Shown here: positions 22,739 through 33,900 of the stretch, piece after piece
Numbering within the stretch: position 1 is the stretch's first letter
How the letters are laid out: each line of letters opens with the position of its first letter
Assembly (NCBI GenBank): GCA_020081605.1
Contig: JAHREC010000009.1
Span: forward strand, 2,294,001-2,358,000
Length of the DNA stretch: 64,000 nucleotides
Source: Albifimbria verrucaria
Lineage: Eukaryota; Ascomycota; Sordariomycetes; Hypocreales; Stachybotryaceae
Direction: 5' to 3'
Translations under genes and position numbers: made by a program
The notes under the pieces: model-generated
What the model saw: the letters and a program-made list of their open reading frames with translations, nothing else
Databases searched by the model: none
Told to the model about the DNA's origin: nothing

Positions 22739-24359
22739 ATGGATTTCCAACAGGCCTCATCCATGATGCAGTTTGACAACTCGCCGGCCGAGTCCTTCGT
22801 CTCAACGCCTGGCGATGATTACTCCTCCCTTTTCGCGGCCACCACCCCTCCGCCGCTCCCAGCACCATGAACCCTATGGAGATGATGACCCCAAGTCATA
22901 CTCCGACGAGAGGCCGTCTGTTGGCCTCTCCGTCGTCCCTGAAGAGGAGACGACCCCGGGAGACACCACCCCGGATCACAAGAGAAGAAGACTGCCAAGA
23001 AGCGCAAGTCTTGGGGCCAGGTCCTCCCTGAGCCCAAGACCAACCTGCCTCCTAGGAAGCGAGCCAAGACCGAGGATGAGAAGGAGCAGCGTCGCGTTGA
23101 GCGTGTTCTCCGTAACCGCCGCGCCGCTCAGTCCTCTCGGGAGCGTAAGCGTCTCGAGGTTGAGGCTCTCGAGCAACGCAACAAGGAGCTCGAGACCCTT
23201 CTCATCAACGCCCAGAAGGCCAACTCCATCCTGGTCGAGGAGCTGAAGCGCTTCAGGAGAAACTCCGGCTCTATCCGCTCCTCTTCTCCCTGGCTCCTCT
23301 CCACGACAACCCAGTCACACTGTCCCAGGAGCTCTTCAGCTCCCAAGACGGCCACAAGAACGAGTCGGACCAGTCCGGCAACTCCTCATCGACGACCTCC
23401 TTATGTCGTCCACCTCCTCCAACCCCTAACCTCACCGTCAACCCCGCCTCCCTGTCTCCTGAGCTCGGCCCCGTCCCTGACGCCGAGCAAGACCAAGCCA
23501 AGGCCCCCGCGGTCGACGCGAAGCCCAGTGAACAGACCGGCACCCCTCCGACTTGACACAACGTCCTGCAGAGATGTTGTGCGACCTGCAGTGTCAAATG
23601 TCGGAGCGGCTGCCCCAGTCCTTCCTGGCCTCGCAGACCTCGATGAAGCCTCTCTTGGCCTTGTCCCTGCAACTCAGGATGATGCTCCTTTCAGCCTCGG
23701 CGATTCTTTCGGCCTGTCAGCGGCCCTTGACGCAGATCGCTATATCCTCGAAAGCGGGCTTCTCTCTTCTCCCGACTCCTCAACTCTTGACGACGATTAT
23801 CTGGTTGGTGACAATTCCGCGGACATCCCGCACCAACCGACCTTCGACCTATTCGACATCAACGACTTCCTCAACGACGAAGCAAACCATGTCGCATCTG
23901 ACATTATGGCAGCGAGCAACAATGCCGCTGCGGAGCACAGCCTCGACTTCACGGTCCTCGACCCTGAGACTCAAGTCTCTTCGGAAAATCCTAACCAGCA
24001 GCCCCAATCTGGCGCGTCCTCTTATGGATGCGACGATGGAGGCATTGCGGTTGGTGTCTGAAGGACGCGACTATCGGGTCGGGACCCAGCAGTTCGAGGC
24101 TGATGTAACGCGCGGCGAGTTTGCCGGCGAGCCATCACATCTGAGCAGCATGAGTCTGCCGTCGAAGGAGGTCTTGTTGACTCTCTTATGGGCCTTGAAG
24201 GTCGAAGAGCGCAGGATCCAGCGTAGACGCAACGTGGCTCTCGACCCCGAGAGCGGCGTCCCAGATCAACCAATCCAGAAATACGTATTAAAGGTGGCGG
24301 GGCTGAAACGGAGGAGCCCAGAGACCAGCGGTAGCTACAAGCGCTTCCGCTTGGCATGA
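22739..24359 (+). CDS. HAC1: HAC1/HacA bZIP transcription factor of the unfolded protein response
   Basis: The nuclear activator of the unfolded protein response, made after Ire1 splices its mRNA. It starts MDFQQASSMMQFDNSPAESF. A SWGQVLPEPKTNLPPRKRAK segment precedes the basic region RNRRAAQSSRERKR and a leucine zipper, the signature HacA order. The conserved MLCDLQ stretch marks the unconventional intron. Removing 20 bases there moves translation into the frame that ends at 24061 with GCDDGGIAVGV, the induced form. Without splicing, the frame continues to 24359. Single-base gaps in runs break the frame near 22853, 22889, 22984, 23288, 23399 and 23548, and the run at 23423 seems two bases short. 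Each correction restores expected HacA sequence. The identity is firm; the exact residue count is not. Confidence 0.93.
23592..23611 (+). other. Predicted Ire1-spliced 20-base unconventional intron of HAC1
   Basis: The site follows CTGCAG (23586-23591) in the codons for CDLQ. Deleting 20 bases (TGTCAAATGT then CGGAGCGGCT) changes the frame by two and joins CDLQ to APVLPGLADLDE, the frame that ends in the activation-domain form. A 20-base intron is known for Trichoderma and Aspergillus HAC1/hacA. Because the sequence loses bases in runs, the true boundaries may differ by a base or so. Confidence 0.72.
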
Positions 24360-24685
24360 TTTTAATCTTGTCGGGGTGATTTTGGAACACGGAACGGAAT
24401 GGGAATCCGGTGGTGTGGAGTACATTGGCGCAACTGGGTGTATTGTTCCTGAATAGGGGAACATGAAAAGACCATATATCATGACTAGGGTTACGACCAT
24501 TGTACTACTAAAGAATTACAAGGAATAAAGTTTCTTGAACTCATTTGCTTCTATCCTCTGTCGTGACATGTTCTCGTAACCTGATCCTTTACTAGATTGA
24601 TACTTGTGCAATGCAAAGCTGATAATAACCCCCAACGCCATTCACATAGTCACGGTGCCCAACGCCTCAGAAAACCCATAATATA
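24360..24685. other. Intergenic between convergent HAC1 and CSM3
   Basis: Short shared 3' region of two convergent genes. No coding sequence is seen. Confidence 0.6.
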
Positions 24686-25729
24686 TCAGTCCCATAAACC
24701 TTCAAGTTCCTGTTCCTGTCCAGTAGTCGATGGGCCTGTTGATTGACCTGCTTGATCAGAGCGAAGTGGAAGCTCTTTCTGCTTGGCTTGATCGAACAGC
24801 TCGGCCTCAGCCACGAGCGCATCTAAATCGTCCTCGTCGTTACCACCCTTTTCGGCTGGTTTGGGCTGTTGTGATTGTGACGGTTGTACAGACTCGCTCG
24901 GAGCACCGTATTCTGCCATGAGTGCATCCAGTTCATCATCATCTGGGATATCATGTGACGTGGAGGTAGGAGGTTTTGTCGCTGGTCGTGACGTGCGCGG
25001 CGTGACATCGTACAAGTCGTCGTCATCGGGGACATCGTCGTTTTGTGGTGTTCGAGGCCGCTCTCGTGGGGGTCTAGCTCTGAGGTGCCCTGTCTTTGAA
25101 CAGACTCCGTCGAGGGTAGCACGTCGGCATCATCCCCAAACAGATCATCGTCCTCGTTCTCCTCCTCCCAGAATTCTTTTTCTGCGATTGACTGATCCAT
25201 TCGTTGCGTGCCGTCATTACTTGTTTCTTGTGGCCAACCTTCTCCACCATGGCGAGAGCGTCGACGAATTTGGCTTTGGGAATAGGTCGTCGAGCCACAG
25301 CTGATAAAAAGATAGGAGGCGAGAGGCATCCGAGAACTGTAATTCGTGTTATTATAGCTGGTAAAGGGCCCGCTGGGTTTAGCGACCAACCTCATGGCCT
25401 TTGCCCTTCAGTTTAAGCCCTTGCGCTCGTGCTCGTAGCTTCGGGATTCCGGACGGTCCCAGCAGTCTGTATAGAATCAGACCATGATCAATCACACGGA
25501 ACGTAAAATATCTACCTCTCCTCATCGAGCTTGACTGCCGGTCCTCTGGCACGCTTCTTCACCGAAACCTCCTCGTCAATACCCAGGCCTGAGTCTGGTT
25601 CTTTACGCTTCTTAGGAGAGCCAGGCGGGGTTGGGGAAGCGAATGGGTCGTCGGAAAGGTCGTCGACATTGTAATTGTCAATATCGTCGTGCCTAGGGGT
25701 GGTCGTTCCGAGGATACTGCAGCAGGCAT
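24686..25729 (-). CDS. CSM3: Replication fork protection complex subunit Csm3/Swi3
   Basis: This is the Swi3/Csm3 (TIPIN-like) partner of Tof1/Swi1, which stabilises stalled replication forks and supports the S-phase checkpoint in the nucleus. An acidic N-terminus ([20 protein letters not shown]) leads to the Swi3 domain: [53 protein letters not shown] and [14 protein letters not shown]. The tail is acidic with [11 protein letters not shown] and [11 protein letters not shown]. Exon 1 ends at 25516, exon 2 is 25391-25466, and exon 3 starts at 25336. The frame breaks near 25696 (GGGG), near 25287 (GGG), near 25198 and near 25073, each restored by one extra base in a run. The start at 25729 gives [11 protein letters not shown]. 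It is divergent from NUO21 with a 271-base shared promoter carrying MCB-like boxes. Confidence 0.88.
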
Positions 25730-25782
25730 TTTGTCGCGTTTGGCTGGCGATAGTGGTTACTTGCTTGTCTTCACCACTTACA

Positions 25783-25821
25783 TCGCGACTTTCCTTTAGC
25801 TTTAGAGTAACGCGACGCGTT
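25783..25821. promoter_or_regulatory. MCB-like (ACGCGT/TCGCGA) cluster upstream of CSM3
   Basis: A TCGCGA palindrome lies at 25783-25788 and the symmetric element AACGCG-A-CGCGTT at 25809-25821; a further AACGCGAC (minus strand) lies at 25733-25740 just before the CSM3 start. ACGCGT is the MluI cell-cycle box bound by MBF, which drives G1/S genes including replication factors. Its use here is inferred from position and from the downstream gene. Confidence 0.55.
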
Positions 25822-25868
25822 AAGCATCCCGCTTCATTAGGTAAGCAGAAGGATTGTGGATGCCATAT

Positions 25869-25891
25869 ACACGTGACCTTACAGGTCACGT
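25869..25891. promoter_or_regulatory. Perfect inverted repeat CACGTGACC-N5-GGTCACGTG in the CSM3/NUO21 promoter
   Basis: Two E-boxes (CACGTG) face each other as nine-base arms around a five-base spacer (TTACA), 110 bases upstream of the NUO21 ATG. CACGTG is the site of bHLH factors such as Cbf1 and relatives, and RTCACGTG is the yeast CDEI form. The perfect symmetry suggests a paired binding site. Confidence 0.65.
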
Positions 25892-26000
25892 GCTATCATT
25901 CCTGAGGCAGACATCTGGAGCTAAGAGCTTCGACGTCCCATTACTGGAAGATATCACGAACCAATTGAGCGACAGACTTGCTTGACGAGGTATCTGCAAA

Positions 26001-26816
26001 ATGGCCGAATCCACGACCAAGCAATCCCCGTCGACCTTTGTGGGGACCAGCAAGGTCGTTCAGACCGAGTATCCTGTGAGTTGGACCGGCATTGACGAGG
26101 CAATGGCAGGCAAGAACTGACCCTGATTTAGCTCATTGACAACGACCCGTACGTTCCTCGACCCCATTGACCCGAGCTCGAATGCCATTCTCTGGCTAAG
26201 AACGATTGATGAAACCACGTGATGGATGTATATTCTGACTTTGTGTATAGCCACTTCAAGCGTGTTGTCGGCTATGCGAGAACCTCCGATTACGTCGCCG
26301 GCGCCGTAGCCGCTGCTTTCGGTCCTGCCGCCCTCTTCACCCTGGAGAAGTTCGCTCCCTCTCACGCCGGAAGGGGTGGCTTTGCCAAGGCCATGCGCTT
26401 GACCGGTGCCATTGGTCTGGTTGGCGGATTCCTCTACTTCTACCAGCGATCTGCCCGTATGTGAACCTGCCCTGAGACTCAACGCTCTCCCCTTGGTCGT
26501 CTTACGAAGCTAACAATTCTTTTCTTCGCGTGCAGTGCGATTCTACGGCGCTACCGAGAACTCCCGCGAGATCGAGATGGACATGCGTGAGATGGTTGCC
26601 AAGGTTAAGGCCGGCGAGCCTCTCTACGGCAAGAGCGACCTCAGCCCCTACCTGCAGGGTGTGGCCGCCCGCCAGAGTCGATACTCTGCTCTGTTCCTGA
26701 GCACCATCCCGTGGTTCAACTTTGTCAACCACGATCAGCACGGTGTCGACACCGCCAAGTACTACCAGCAGGCGGAGAGGGAGCTGGACGCGGAGCGCGT
26801 GACCAAGGGTCTGTAA
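26001..26816 (+). CDS. NUO21: NADH:ubiquinone oxidoreductase 21 kDa subunit (complex I accessory subunit)
   Basis: An accessory subunit of mitochondrial respiratory complex I of the fungal 21 kDa type. The spliced protein begins MAESTTKQSPSTFVGTSKVV and contains YPLIDNDPHFKRVVGYARTS, a hydrophobic AAAFGPAALFTLEK region and the C-terminal part with GATENSREIEMDMREM and NFVNHDQHGVDTAKYY. Four exons are inferred: 26001-26075, 26132-26148, 26251-26456 and 26536-26816. The second exon has only 17 bases (LIDNDP) and is needed to reach the conserved PHFKRVVGY. All junctions are GT-AG and keep phase. There is no frame break. The product is about 192 residues, fitting the name. Confidence 0.93.
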
Positions 26817-28816
26817 AGGAGCTTGGGGTGACAGAAGGGTGTATCGGTAGAGAGAGCCGGGCGCGGTGTTGTATATTACGCGTTGGAAGGAGTCAGTCAT
26901 GCCTCGACGGCAACATTCAGTTTCATGACACTGCGAAAGCGAATAAAAAAATAGAATTGGCTGAGCGTTCCGCCACGAGCGAATGTGATGTAGGTTTCTG
27001 GTTACCGAATAGGTATGGGTCTTCGTGTGGATGACTGATTCTATGTTGACCTATTCGATGGTCGCTCATTTTGTCAGTCGAACAGGTACGAGATGCCACA
27101 GAAAGATGACCTGGACACACCTCCAAGCTCACACTATATTCTACTCCATTAAGAATTATAACCATACTTGACAGCTCACCCAGTCACTTAGTGGCCGACT
27201 TATTGACCGCTCCGAAAACAGTTGTCTCGTCCGCATCACAAACTACCCAGATGCTTGAACCCCATCACGCTCCTGGCAACTGTTTTGAACTTGAAGTCTA
27301 CCAGACATAAACATGCACAGGCAAGTAGTCCTTTGATTTCAAAAAGACAACTTGTATACTGCTTTCAAGCCACTCCTGCACTTTCGGTACAAAATTGCAT
27401 CAATAAGTCCTCAGAGTTCCCTGCGAAATGCTAAGCTTAGGGTGACACACGTCAAGGTGTTGCAGCATCTTCAGAACTGATTAATATTGATTCAATGGCT
27501 AGCACATGAATTGAGCTATGTAAGCCTTTTGGCAATATTCTTCGGCACCGTGCCCATGTCATATCCATCATTGTGACTTCAAAACTTGTTGACCAACATA
27601 GTCCATCTCACAGAACGAATCCTCAGATGAAAGTTGATTACATTGGAAGAAGAACCTTGGTCCTTGGTAAGTCGAATACCGTGAATAACCAATATATGTC
27701 CTGAAGCCACAAAAGACCGTGGCATATGCTCAAGGAGTAAAAATGGATTGATAATGTTTCCTGCTGTGAGTTTCTGGAGACATCAGTGTTTGGCGCAGAA
27801 TAAGACTTCAAGGGTCCTGAAAGTACTAGTTAGAAAAAGTTTAAGTCGAGTAGAGGAGAATATGCTAGACATCACTGGATATTCGTATATGGGCTGAGAA
27901 ACTAGCATGTAGTCATTCTTTAATACATACCTACTGACACCTTGGACCCCATCATAGGAAGGTTTTGCAGAAACACAAGCTTGCTATATTGAACGAAAGA
28001 ACTCATAAACATGTGCTTTCAAACCTATCGAATCAATGATGAGGGTTTGGGAAACTGGCGTAGATTCATGAAATAGGACGTGATAACAATAGTTGAAATT
28101 GAGATGATAAAAGGAATAATAGCTTGACATCCATTCGCTAGCGAAGAACAGATATGTATTAATTCACAGAATGTTACAAGTCGAGGCTTTTCCCGAATTT
28201 GAGTTTTAATAGGAAAAAGGCTAGTTGTCCAAGGCCATTCAGCTGATTTCCGCTCTCAATGGCCTATAGACAAACCCATACCTGAAACGCATTCTGTATT
28301 TCATACCCGGATATGGCCGTGGCCATGTCCAAATGTAGAATGCCCTTGCAAGACTCTACCAGTCGTCGAGATTGGTCCAGAAACGGGGTGGGGAGACTTC
28401 ACGCATCCCGCTCATTTACAGGTTTGGCTAATCCTGGTCGCAGGATCACCGTGCCCACAAGTTGCCTCTTCAAGAAGTCCAAACATGTCCCCTTGTGCTA
28501 TAGCGCTTCTATTTCAAGAATACCTGGAATCGCCGGTGAATGAATGCTGGGCAATGGATCTAAATGATTGGCTAAGGACCGAGGAGCTTGGAAACATTGG
28601 AGTTAACGATGGGAAGTTTGGATATAAGAAGTTTGCAAGATTCGCCTATCGATCTGTTAACCATTCAGCATTCTTCGATTTCGATCATTTTCTTCTTCTT
28701 CTTCTTCTTTCTTTGAAGCCATTTCGATTCAATTCTTACATTCGCTCAACTATATACAATTAACTTCAACATACCATTGTCAACCGTTTAATTGCACTTT
28801 CATAACTTCAGTCACT
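26817..28816. other. AT-rich gene-poor stretch, NUO21 to cutinase
   Basis: Two kilobases without a supported gene. It is AT-rich from about 27300 onward with stops in all frames. A TTC microsatellite lies near 28689-28710 and a TATATACAATT element near 28751, about 65 bases before the cutinase ATG and a plausible core promoter. Confidence 0.55.
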
Positions 28817-29799
28817 ATGAAGTCCATTATTTTCACCGCTGCAGTTGTCTCGTCTGTCGTTTCGGGCATGCCCCTTACCGACTCGGAGTCATCGGATGTC
28901 GAAAATGGTTGGCTGCCGATCCTGGGCTCCAAGGCCGGTGCGGAATGCAGTGACCTGGCTGTGATATTCGCCCGTGGCACGTTCGACTCTGGGTAAGTCC
29001 CTTGGCTTCGGCACTTGAAGATCAAGTCCTAGACCACTAATACAGCCCTCACTAGCAACATCGGTACATTCGTTGGAGCACCATTTCGTGATGACCTTGT
29101 ATCCAAGCACTCTAGTGTTGCTTTTCAAGGTGTAGACGCCAGTGCCTACCCAGCAGACCTGGCAGGTTACCTTCAAGAAGGTGGCTCCGATAACTGTGCG
29201 GAATCTCTAGCCTCAGATGTTGAGGCTTATGCGTCTGCTTGTCCTGATTCGAAGATTGTCATTTCTGGTTGGAGGTCAGTAATTAACTGTACCACTACAT
29301 TACACTCGCACAATACTGACAACCCCATAGTCAGGGAGCTCTATGCGCTCGTAAGAGCTTCATGCACCTTAACGACGTCAACAACCAAGTAATCGCTTTT
29401 GTGGCTTTCGGAGATCCAGTCAGCACTTGGAGAAACACCATCAGCTTCCCACAGATTCCTTCACGAGTCTCCCAAATCTCATTCTGCAAGGAGAGCCCCA
29501 CGGATCCTCTATGCGGCAACGCCCTTCAAGACTTTCCTTCTACCCCGACAGGTGTCATCAAATATTTCAAAAACATGTGCACGTCCTTTGACCAGGCAAG
29601 CCTGAGCTGGTCTCAGAAGAAGTCCGTGGCCAGCATCGTCATTGAGCTGCCCAAGCAGGCAACATGGCAGCTTGCCAGATTCGCCAAGGACCTCATTGCT
29701 GGGAACCTGCACCGATGGATGCTCTCACCCCAGCATTTTTTATATGGCAACGACGGGTCAGTCCAGCAAGCATCAGACGGAATCTTGGCTCTCTTGTGA
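28817..29799 (+). CDS. Secreted cutinase (carbohydrate esterase family 5)
   Basis: A serine esterase of the cutinase family, expected to cleave plant cutin or similar polyesters outside the cell. A signal peptide (MKSIIFTAAVVSSVVSG) is followed by CSDLAVIFARGTFDSGNIGT, which carries the family's oxyanion region. The nucleophile motif is GWSQGALCARKSF (GYSQG in most relatives), made by splicing across intron 2. Asp in TDPLC and His in SPQHFLYG fit the remaining catalytic positions. Introns are 28993-29055 and 29275-29330, both GT-AG. There are three exons, no frame break and about 287 residues. This is longer than the classical ~220-residue cutinase because of an extra segment between the Asp and His regions (about 29525-29720). 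It is convergent with a hydrophobin gene. Confidence 0.92.
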
Positions 29800-30566
29800 A
29801 TGTAAGAATGCTTTGTTAGCTTCATATGGGCCGGCCAACCATTCCGGCGGCACAAAAATATTAGGATAGATTATAGACTAGCGAATGTTGCAAATTTTCA
29901 AAACAAAATAGCAAATGGCTGTTCTCTATGCATCATGCTGAACAATATGTGAAGTGTTAGTGCTCTATGTCAAGGTTGATCTTGGGACTTGCGGTACAAC
30001 AAAGACTCTAGCGGAGCCTTGTTTGATGTCAGAATGAATGCTTCGCAATGCCTTACAGTTGCACTCTTGGTGATCTATGCGCTGAATATCTACCAAGCCA
30101 GAAAACTCTTGTTTATGTAAATGGATGTACATCCGTAACACGCGGCTAAATGGGACGTGGCTGAGCTAGTCTTCCTTCCAGGGAGGCCAATCAACGAAAC
30201 CCCAGCGTCTATACCAACAACTGTGCAAGACGATCATTCCATAAAGTGGTCCGAGCTCTATGCTGTGACTTCACAACTGAGAGTTATCGTAGCTACTAAG
30301 ACACTATTGCAAACTTATATGTGTTTGAAGTTACTTTAAACCATACGTTATCACAGAAAGTCCGTGAACGGGCACAGAACTTGACACAAATCGGATCAAG
30401 ACAAGATACTGATAATACTCCAATAGGAATTGTTGCTGAGGCAAGATGAAATAGTACAAGGAGAGTGACCCATATTGCTCCTCCGCTCCAACCCATTAAA
30501 TCATACTTTGTCCGAAACTTTCATGGCATGATCTCTGTCGTACATAAACGCCTTATTGTAGCTTAT
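29800..30566. other. Intergenic between convergent cutinase and hydrophobin genes
   Basis: No supported gene. It holds the 3' ends of two convergent secreted-protein genes. Confidence 0.55.
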
Positions 30567-30923
30567 TTAGTCCTGAACGCCAGTAGGAGTGTTGCAGAGG
30601 ACACCCTGACCCAAGATAGGGATGGCGCAGCAGCGGGCACGCTGACCGATGGCAGAGCAGACAGCGGAGAATTCATCCGCAGTTGTAGGGACGGATGGGG
30701 CTAATAATGAGCGTTAGTTAAGAGAAATCAGTTACTTTGGGTTCATAAACTCACGATTCCCGCAGTCGAGGTTAGCCAATCCGAGAACATCAGTTGCACA
30801 GCACTGAGAAGTGCCATAAAGGCCACTGCAGGGGATGTAGACCTGACGGTCCTCAACCTGAGTGGGAGCGGTGGTGGCCACGCCAGCAATGGCGGCAATG
30901 ATGGCAGCGGTGAAGAACTTCAT
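30567..30923 (-). CDS. Class II hydrophobin
   Basis: A small secreted amphipathic protein that coats hyphae or spores at air-water interfaces. The protein is 100 residues with signal peptide MKFFTAAIIAAIAGVATTA. The eight cysteines follow C-x8-CC-x11-C-x16-C-x8-CC-x10-C, the class II pattern, with the typical CCATDVLGLANLDC and CSAIGQRARCCAIPILGQ segments. One intron at 30701-30754 (GTGAGT...TAG, minus strand) interrupts the codon after GN; exon 1 is 30755-30923 and exon 2 is 30567-30700. The unspliced reading stops early (FMNPK) and must not be taken as the product. No frame break. Sequence resembles the Magnaporthe-type hydrophobins with an eight-residue first loop. Confidence 0.95.
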
Positions 30924-33900
30924 CTTGACGTCTGAAGAGAGATATGAGATTGTGGAATGGGACTTTAACTGTGGTTATTGGTTACTTGAATGAAGCGTGT
31001 CTGAGCTGCTGTTCTCAAGTCATTGACAGGAGGCAAGCGGCCCTTTTATCTTCACCATTGAATAATGGTATGTTGATCAACTCCTCCTTTGGCTCTTCCC
31101 AAAAACTGAGAGAGCTGAACTTGTGAACCACTTACATCACTTCGTCATGATCATCCAGCCAACCACAAAATACAGCCCGTCTGTAACGTGTAAACGGAGA
31201 CACCATTCGTCACATTAAATTCCATGTTAAGGGCAGGAATCAAGGAAACATGGGGTAACGGGGCTAGGCGACCGTTAGCCGACGTTAGTGGGAGGCTTGG
31301 AAGGAGGAGGGTATATTTCTGACCCTAGTGAATAGCATGGCAAAGTGCGTCACAGCAATTATGGAAATGTGGTAGCGGTTCTGACCCTTGAATGGTGAAG
31401 CCCAATTGGAATTCTCGGCTAGAAGAGCAGGCTTATTCTTTGACAGGCTTCAGGCAGCCGGACATTTTCATCCATAGCCGATCGTTGCTCCACTTGGCTC
31501 TTTGCCTATCGTGATGATGGTTGAGTTATCTTGACTGGGGTGCTTGGAGGATGCAGCCGTGCCTGAAGCGACTTCCGGCCAATACAAGGAAACTTCAAGC
31601 ACCAACGACACTGAGAATACTTGTCGCGCCAACTGTGAGTCCCACCGTAAGCCGACATGGCGTCTCTTATTGGTACCCCAAATCACGTATACCACGAATT
31701 GGTCCTTGTGTCATCAATGATAAGAACCTAGCTATCATGCCTATATTTCCAATAAGCAATGGCCCTAGCGATGCTCCGAGACATGCGCTGCAAGGCCCTA
31801 TCCGATCGTAGGTACAGGATGCACTGCCAAGGGGTTTACCGGGATCGACATCATCGCCACTTCCACTGGTCCATCCCAGCGGGCTAAAGCCAAGTTTGGA
31901 AACCGTTACGATACTCACCAGGGACATGGTGTCAATTGGCTGGGCCAAGAAAGTGTGATAAGCGAGCATAATTATTCCAGTGAATGAAAGAAGCATCTGA
32001 TTCGTGTACCAAAAGTGTGGATTCAGGGGTTAATTCAGGCTTCGTCCAGACCAGGGTTACACCATACCAGCCAAGATGATGACGATCACGACCAGAGAGC
32101 TGAAGTGACATTGATCGGCGGCATCGAGTTTGCCCCTTCCTGTCCCAACAAAAAGGAAAATTATGGTTCGATATTCAGGAGTGTGATTGAAATCCTCTGA
32201 TGTAAGGCCTTGCAGGGACACGAGCTAAGAGAATATGTGCTCGCTATATTGGTAAGGATTCATGGGCCTCCGCCAATGACGTTGGAGATGGACGATGTTG
32301 CCGGCAGCTTCCCCGGCAGTCATCTTTACCAAACATGTCATACAAAAAGAGAACGTGTTTACCGGCTTTGTCCAACTCCTGAGTGATATTACGTCGACTC
32401 GGCCAAGGCACTAATCTGTTTAGCTACGCACAATGTTGGTTGATGGTAAGGAGAAGTTGGGAGAACTTATGACGTTACAGGCTATGCTGACTAGTAGCAT
32501 GTCATTAGTGGGGATGAGAGAAGCAGGTTGAGCCAACAGAGAATCCTAGTTTTCACGTCCTGTTCACGCAATCGCCAAAGTCTCATGTCTTTGAACTGAC
32601 TTGCCTCTATGAAAGTGGTGTGCTTGGAACTAATACCTGAGGGGGTTTAGTCCTTTGTGACTTCGAGCGAAACAAGCACATCGTAAGAATGTAAATGATA
32701 GACAGAGCTAGAACTTAGCGAATTAGATCGAAATTTGATGGCTAGAGCTATGAAATTGAAACCATCTTGATAAGTTGTTCTATGACTGAGCCTTCCATCG
32801 GCGCTTTCTTTACAATCAAAACGTTCGCGGAGTCTTCAAAACACCTCTAGCCATATAGTACACAGTAGGAAGCCATCTCACACAAGTATAGTTCTGCCTA
32901 TAAACGTGAAAATTTAGTAGTGCAGGATGAGCTCTGATTCAGCAGCTTTAGCTATGGCATGAAGCTGCTAGAGCCTCGCCCCGAAGAGACTGTGCTGATA
33001 CGGATTGTGCATTTTAGCAGAGCCGCCGGGTATAGCTAGGAGGGCTGTGACTCTCGAATGTAATATGCCCGGCATATTAGACTGACATAGCCGATGGATG
33101 AGTAGGAAGCATTTCTTCATGCCCGTCATGACCGAAGGTGCTTGAGGGTGTGGAAGCAAAAGACAAGTTGGGGAAATTCACAGGCTTACGGCATGGAAAG
33201 CTATATGTTCTGGGTCCTTTGTTGACATGGCGGCATTCTCAACATCTCCGGCGTTTGACATTATTGTAACCTAAGGAGTCTGCATCATGTGTTACATCCC
33301 ATGTCATTCAGGAAGAATACATCGAGGCCAGCCCACTCTTGACCAGCCCCGCAAGGCTGTCACCTATAATATCCCAGCATTAGTAAACTCATACGCGGTT
33401 CTGGCTCATTTGTAATACCTTGCGCATTTTCTCACGCGATGAGTCGTGGGTATAGATAGCGATTCTTTATGCCCACTGCGATAGCAAACCTATCGACTGA
33501 TGTATTTGATTTGAATTTTACACGACGGAGCCCGCGATCGGATTATAGGGCCCAAGTCCTCGGTATTTTGAGCCGCATCGTGCAAGTCAGCACACTTAAG
33601 GCAGTTGCTGAAGCCGCTTATGCAATTGACCAATTGTGTCCTCCGTTAAAATACGACGATGAAGCTGATGCAGCCCTTCACCTTCAACTCATATTTATTT
33701 TGGTTCATGTTCAAGCCCAGTGGAGATAACTCTGTAAAGATGCCTTTGTTAATATAATGTGATAAAAAGTGGTTATGTCTGTTATTCTTCTCAATATTTG
33801 ATTTGATCAGTATACATATGGGTGGTATGGCAACCTACGAGTTAGTGTAGGTCGGGGAGTGTGAAGAGGAACAGGCGCTGTAAATAATTACGTTATAGGT

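Noticed and set aside
26131..26160. Reading NUO21 without the micro-exon
   Set aside because: Joining exon 1 directly to exon 3 breaks the phase and loses the conserved residues before PHFKRVVGY.
33469..33729. 86-codon frame MPTAIANLSTDVFDLNF...
   Set aside because: Its composition is protein-like but it has no match I recognise, no intron signals and lies in an AT-rich island. I mention it only within the intergenic entry.
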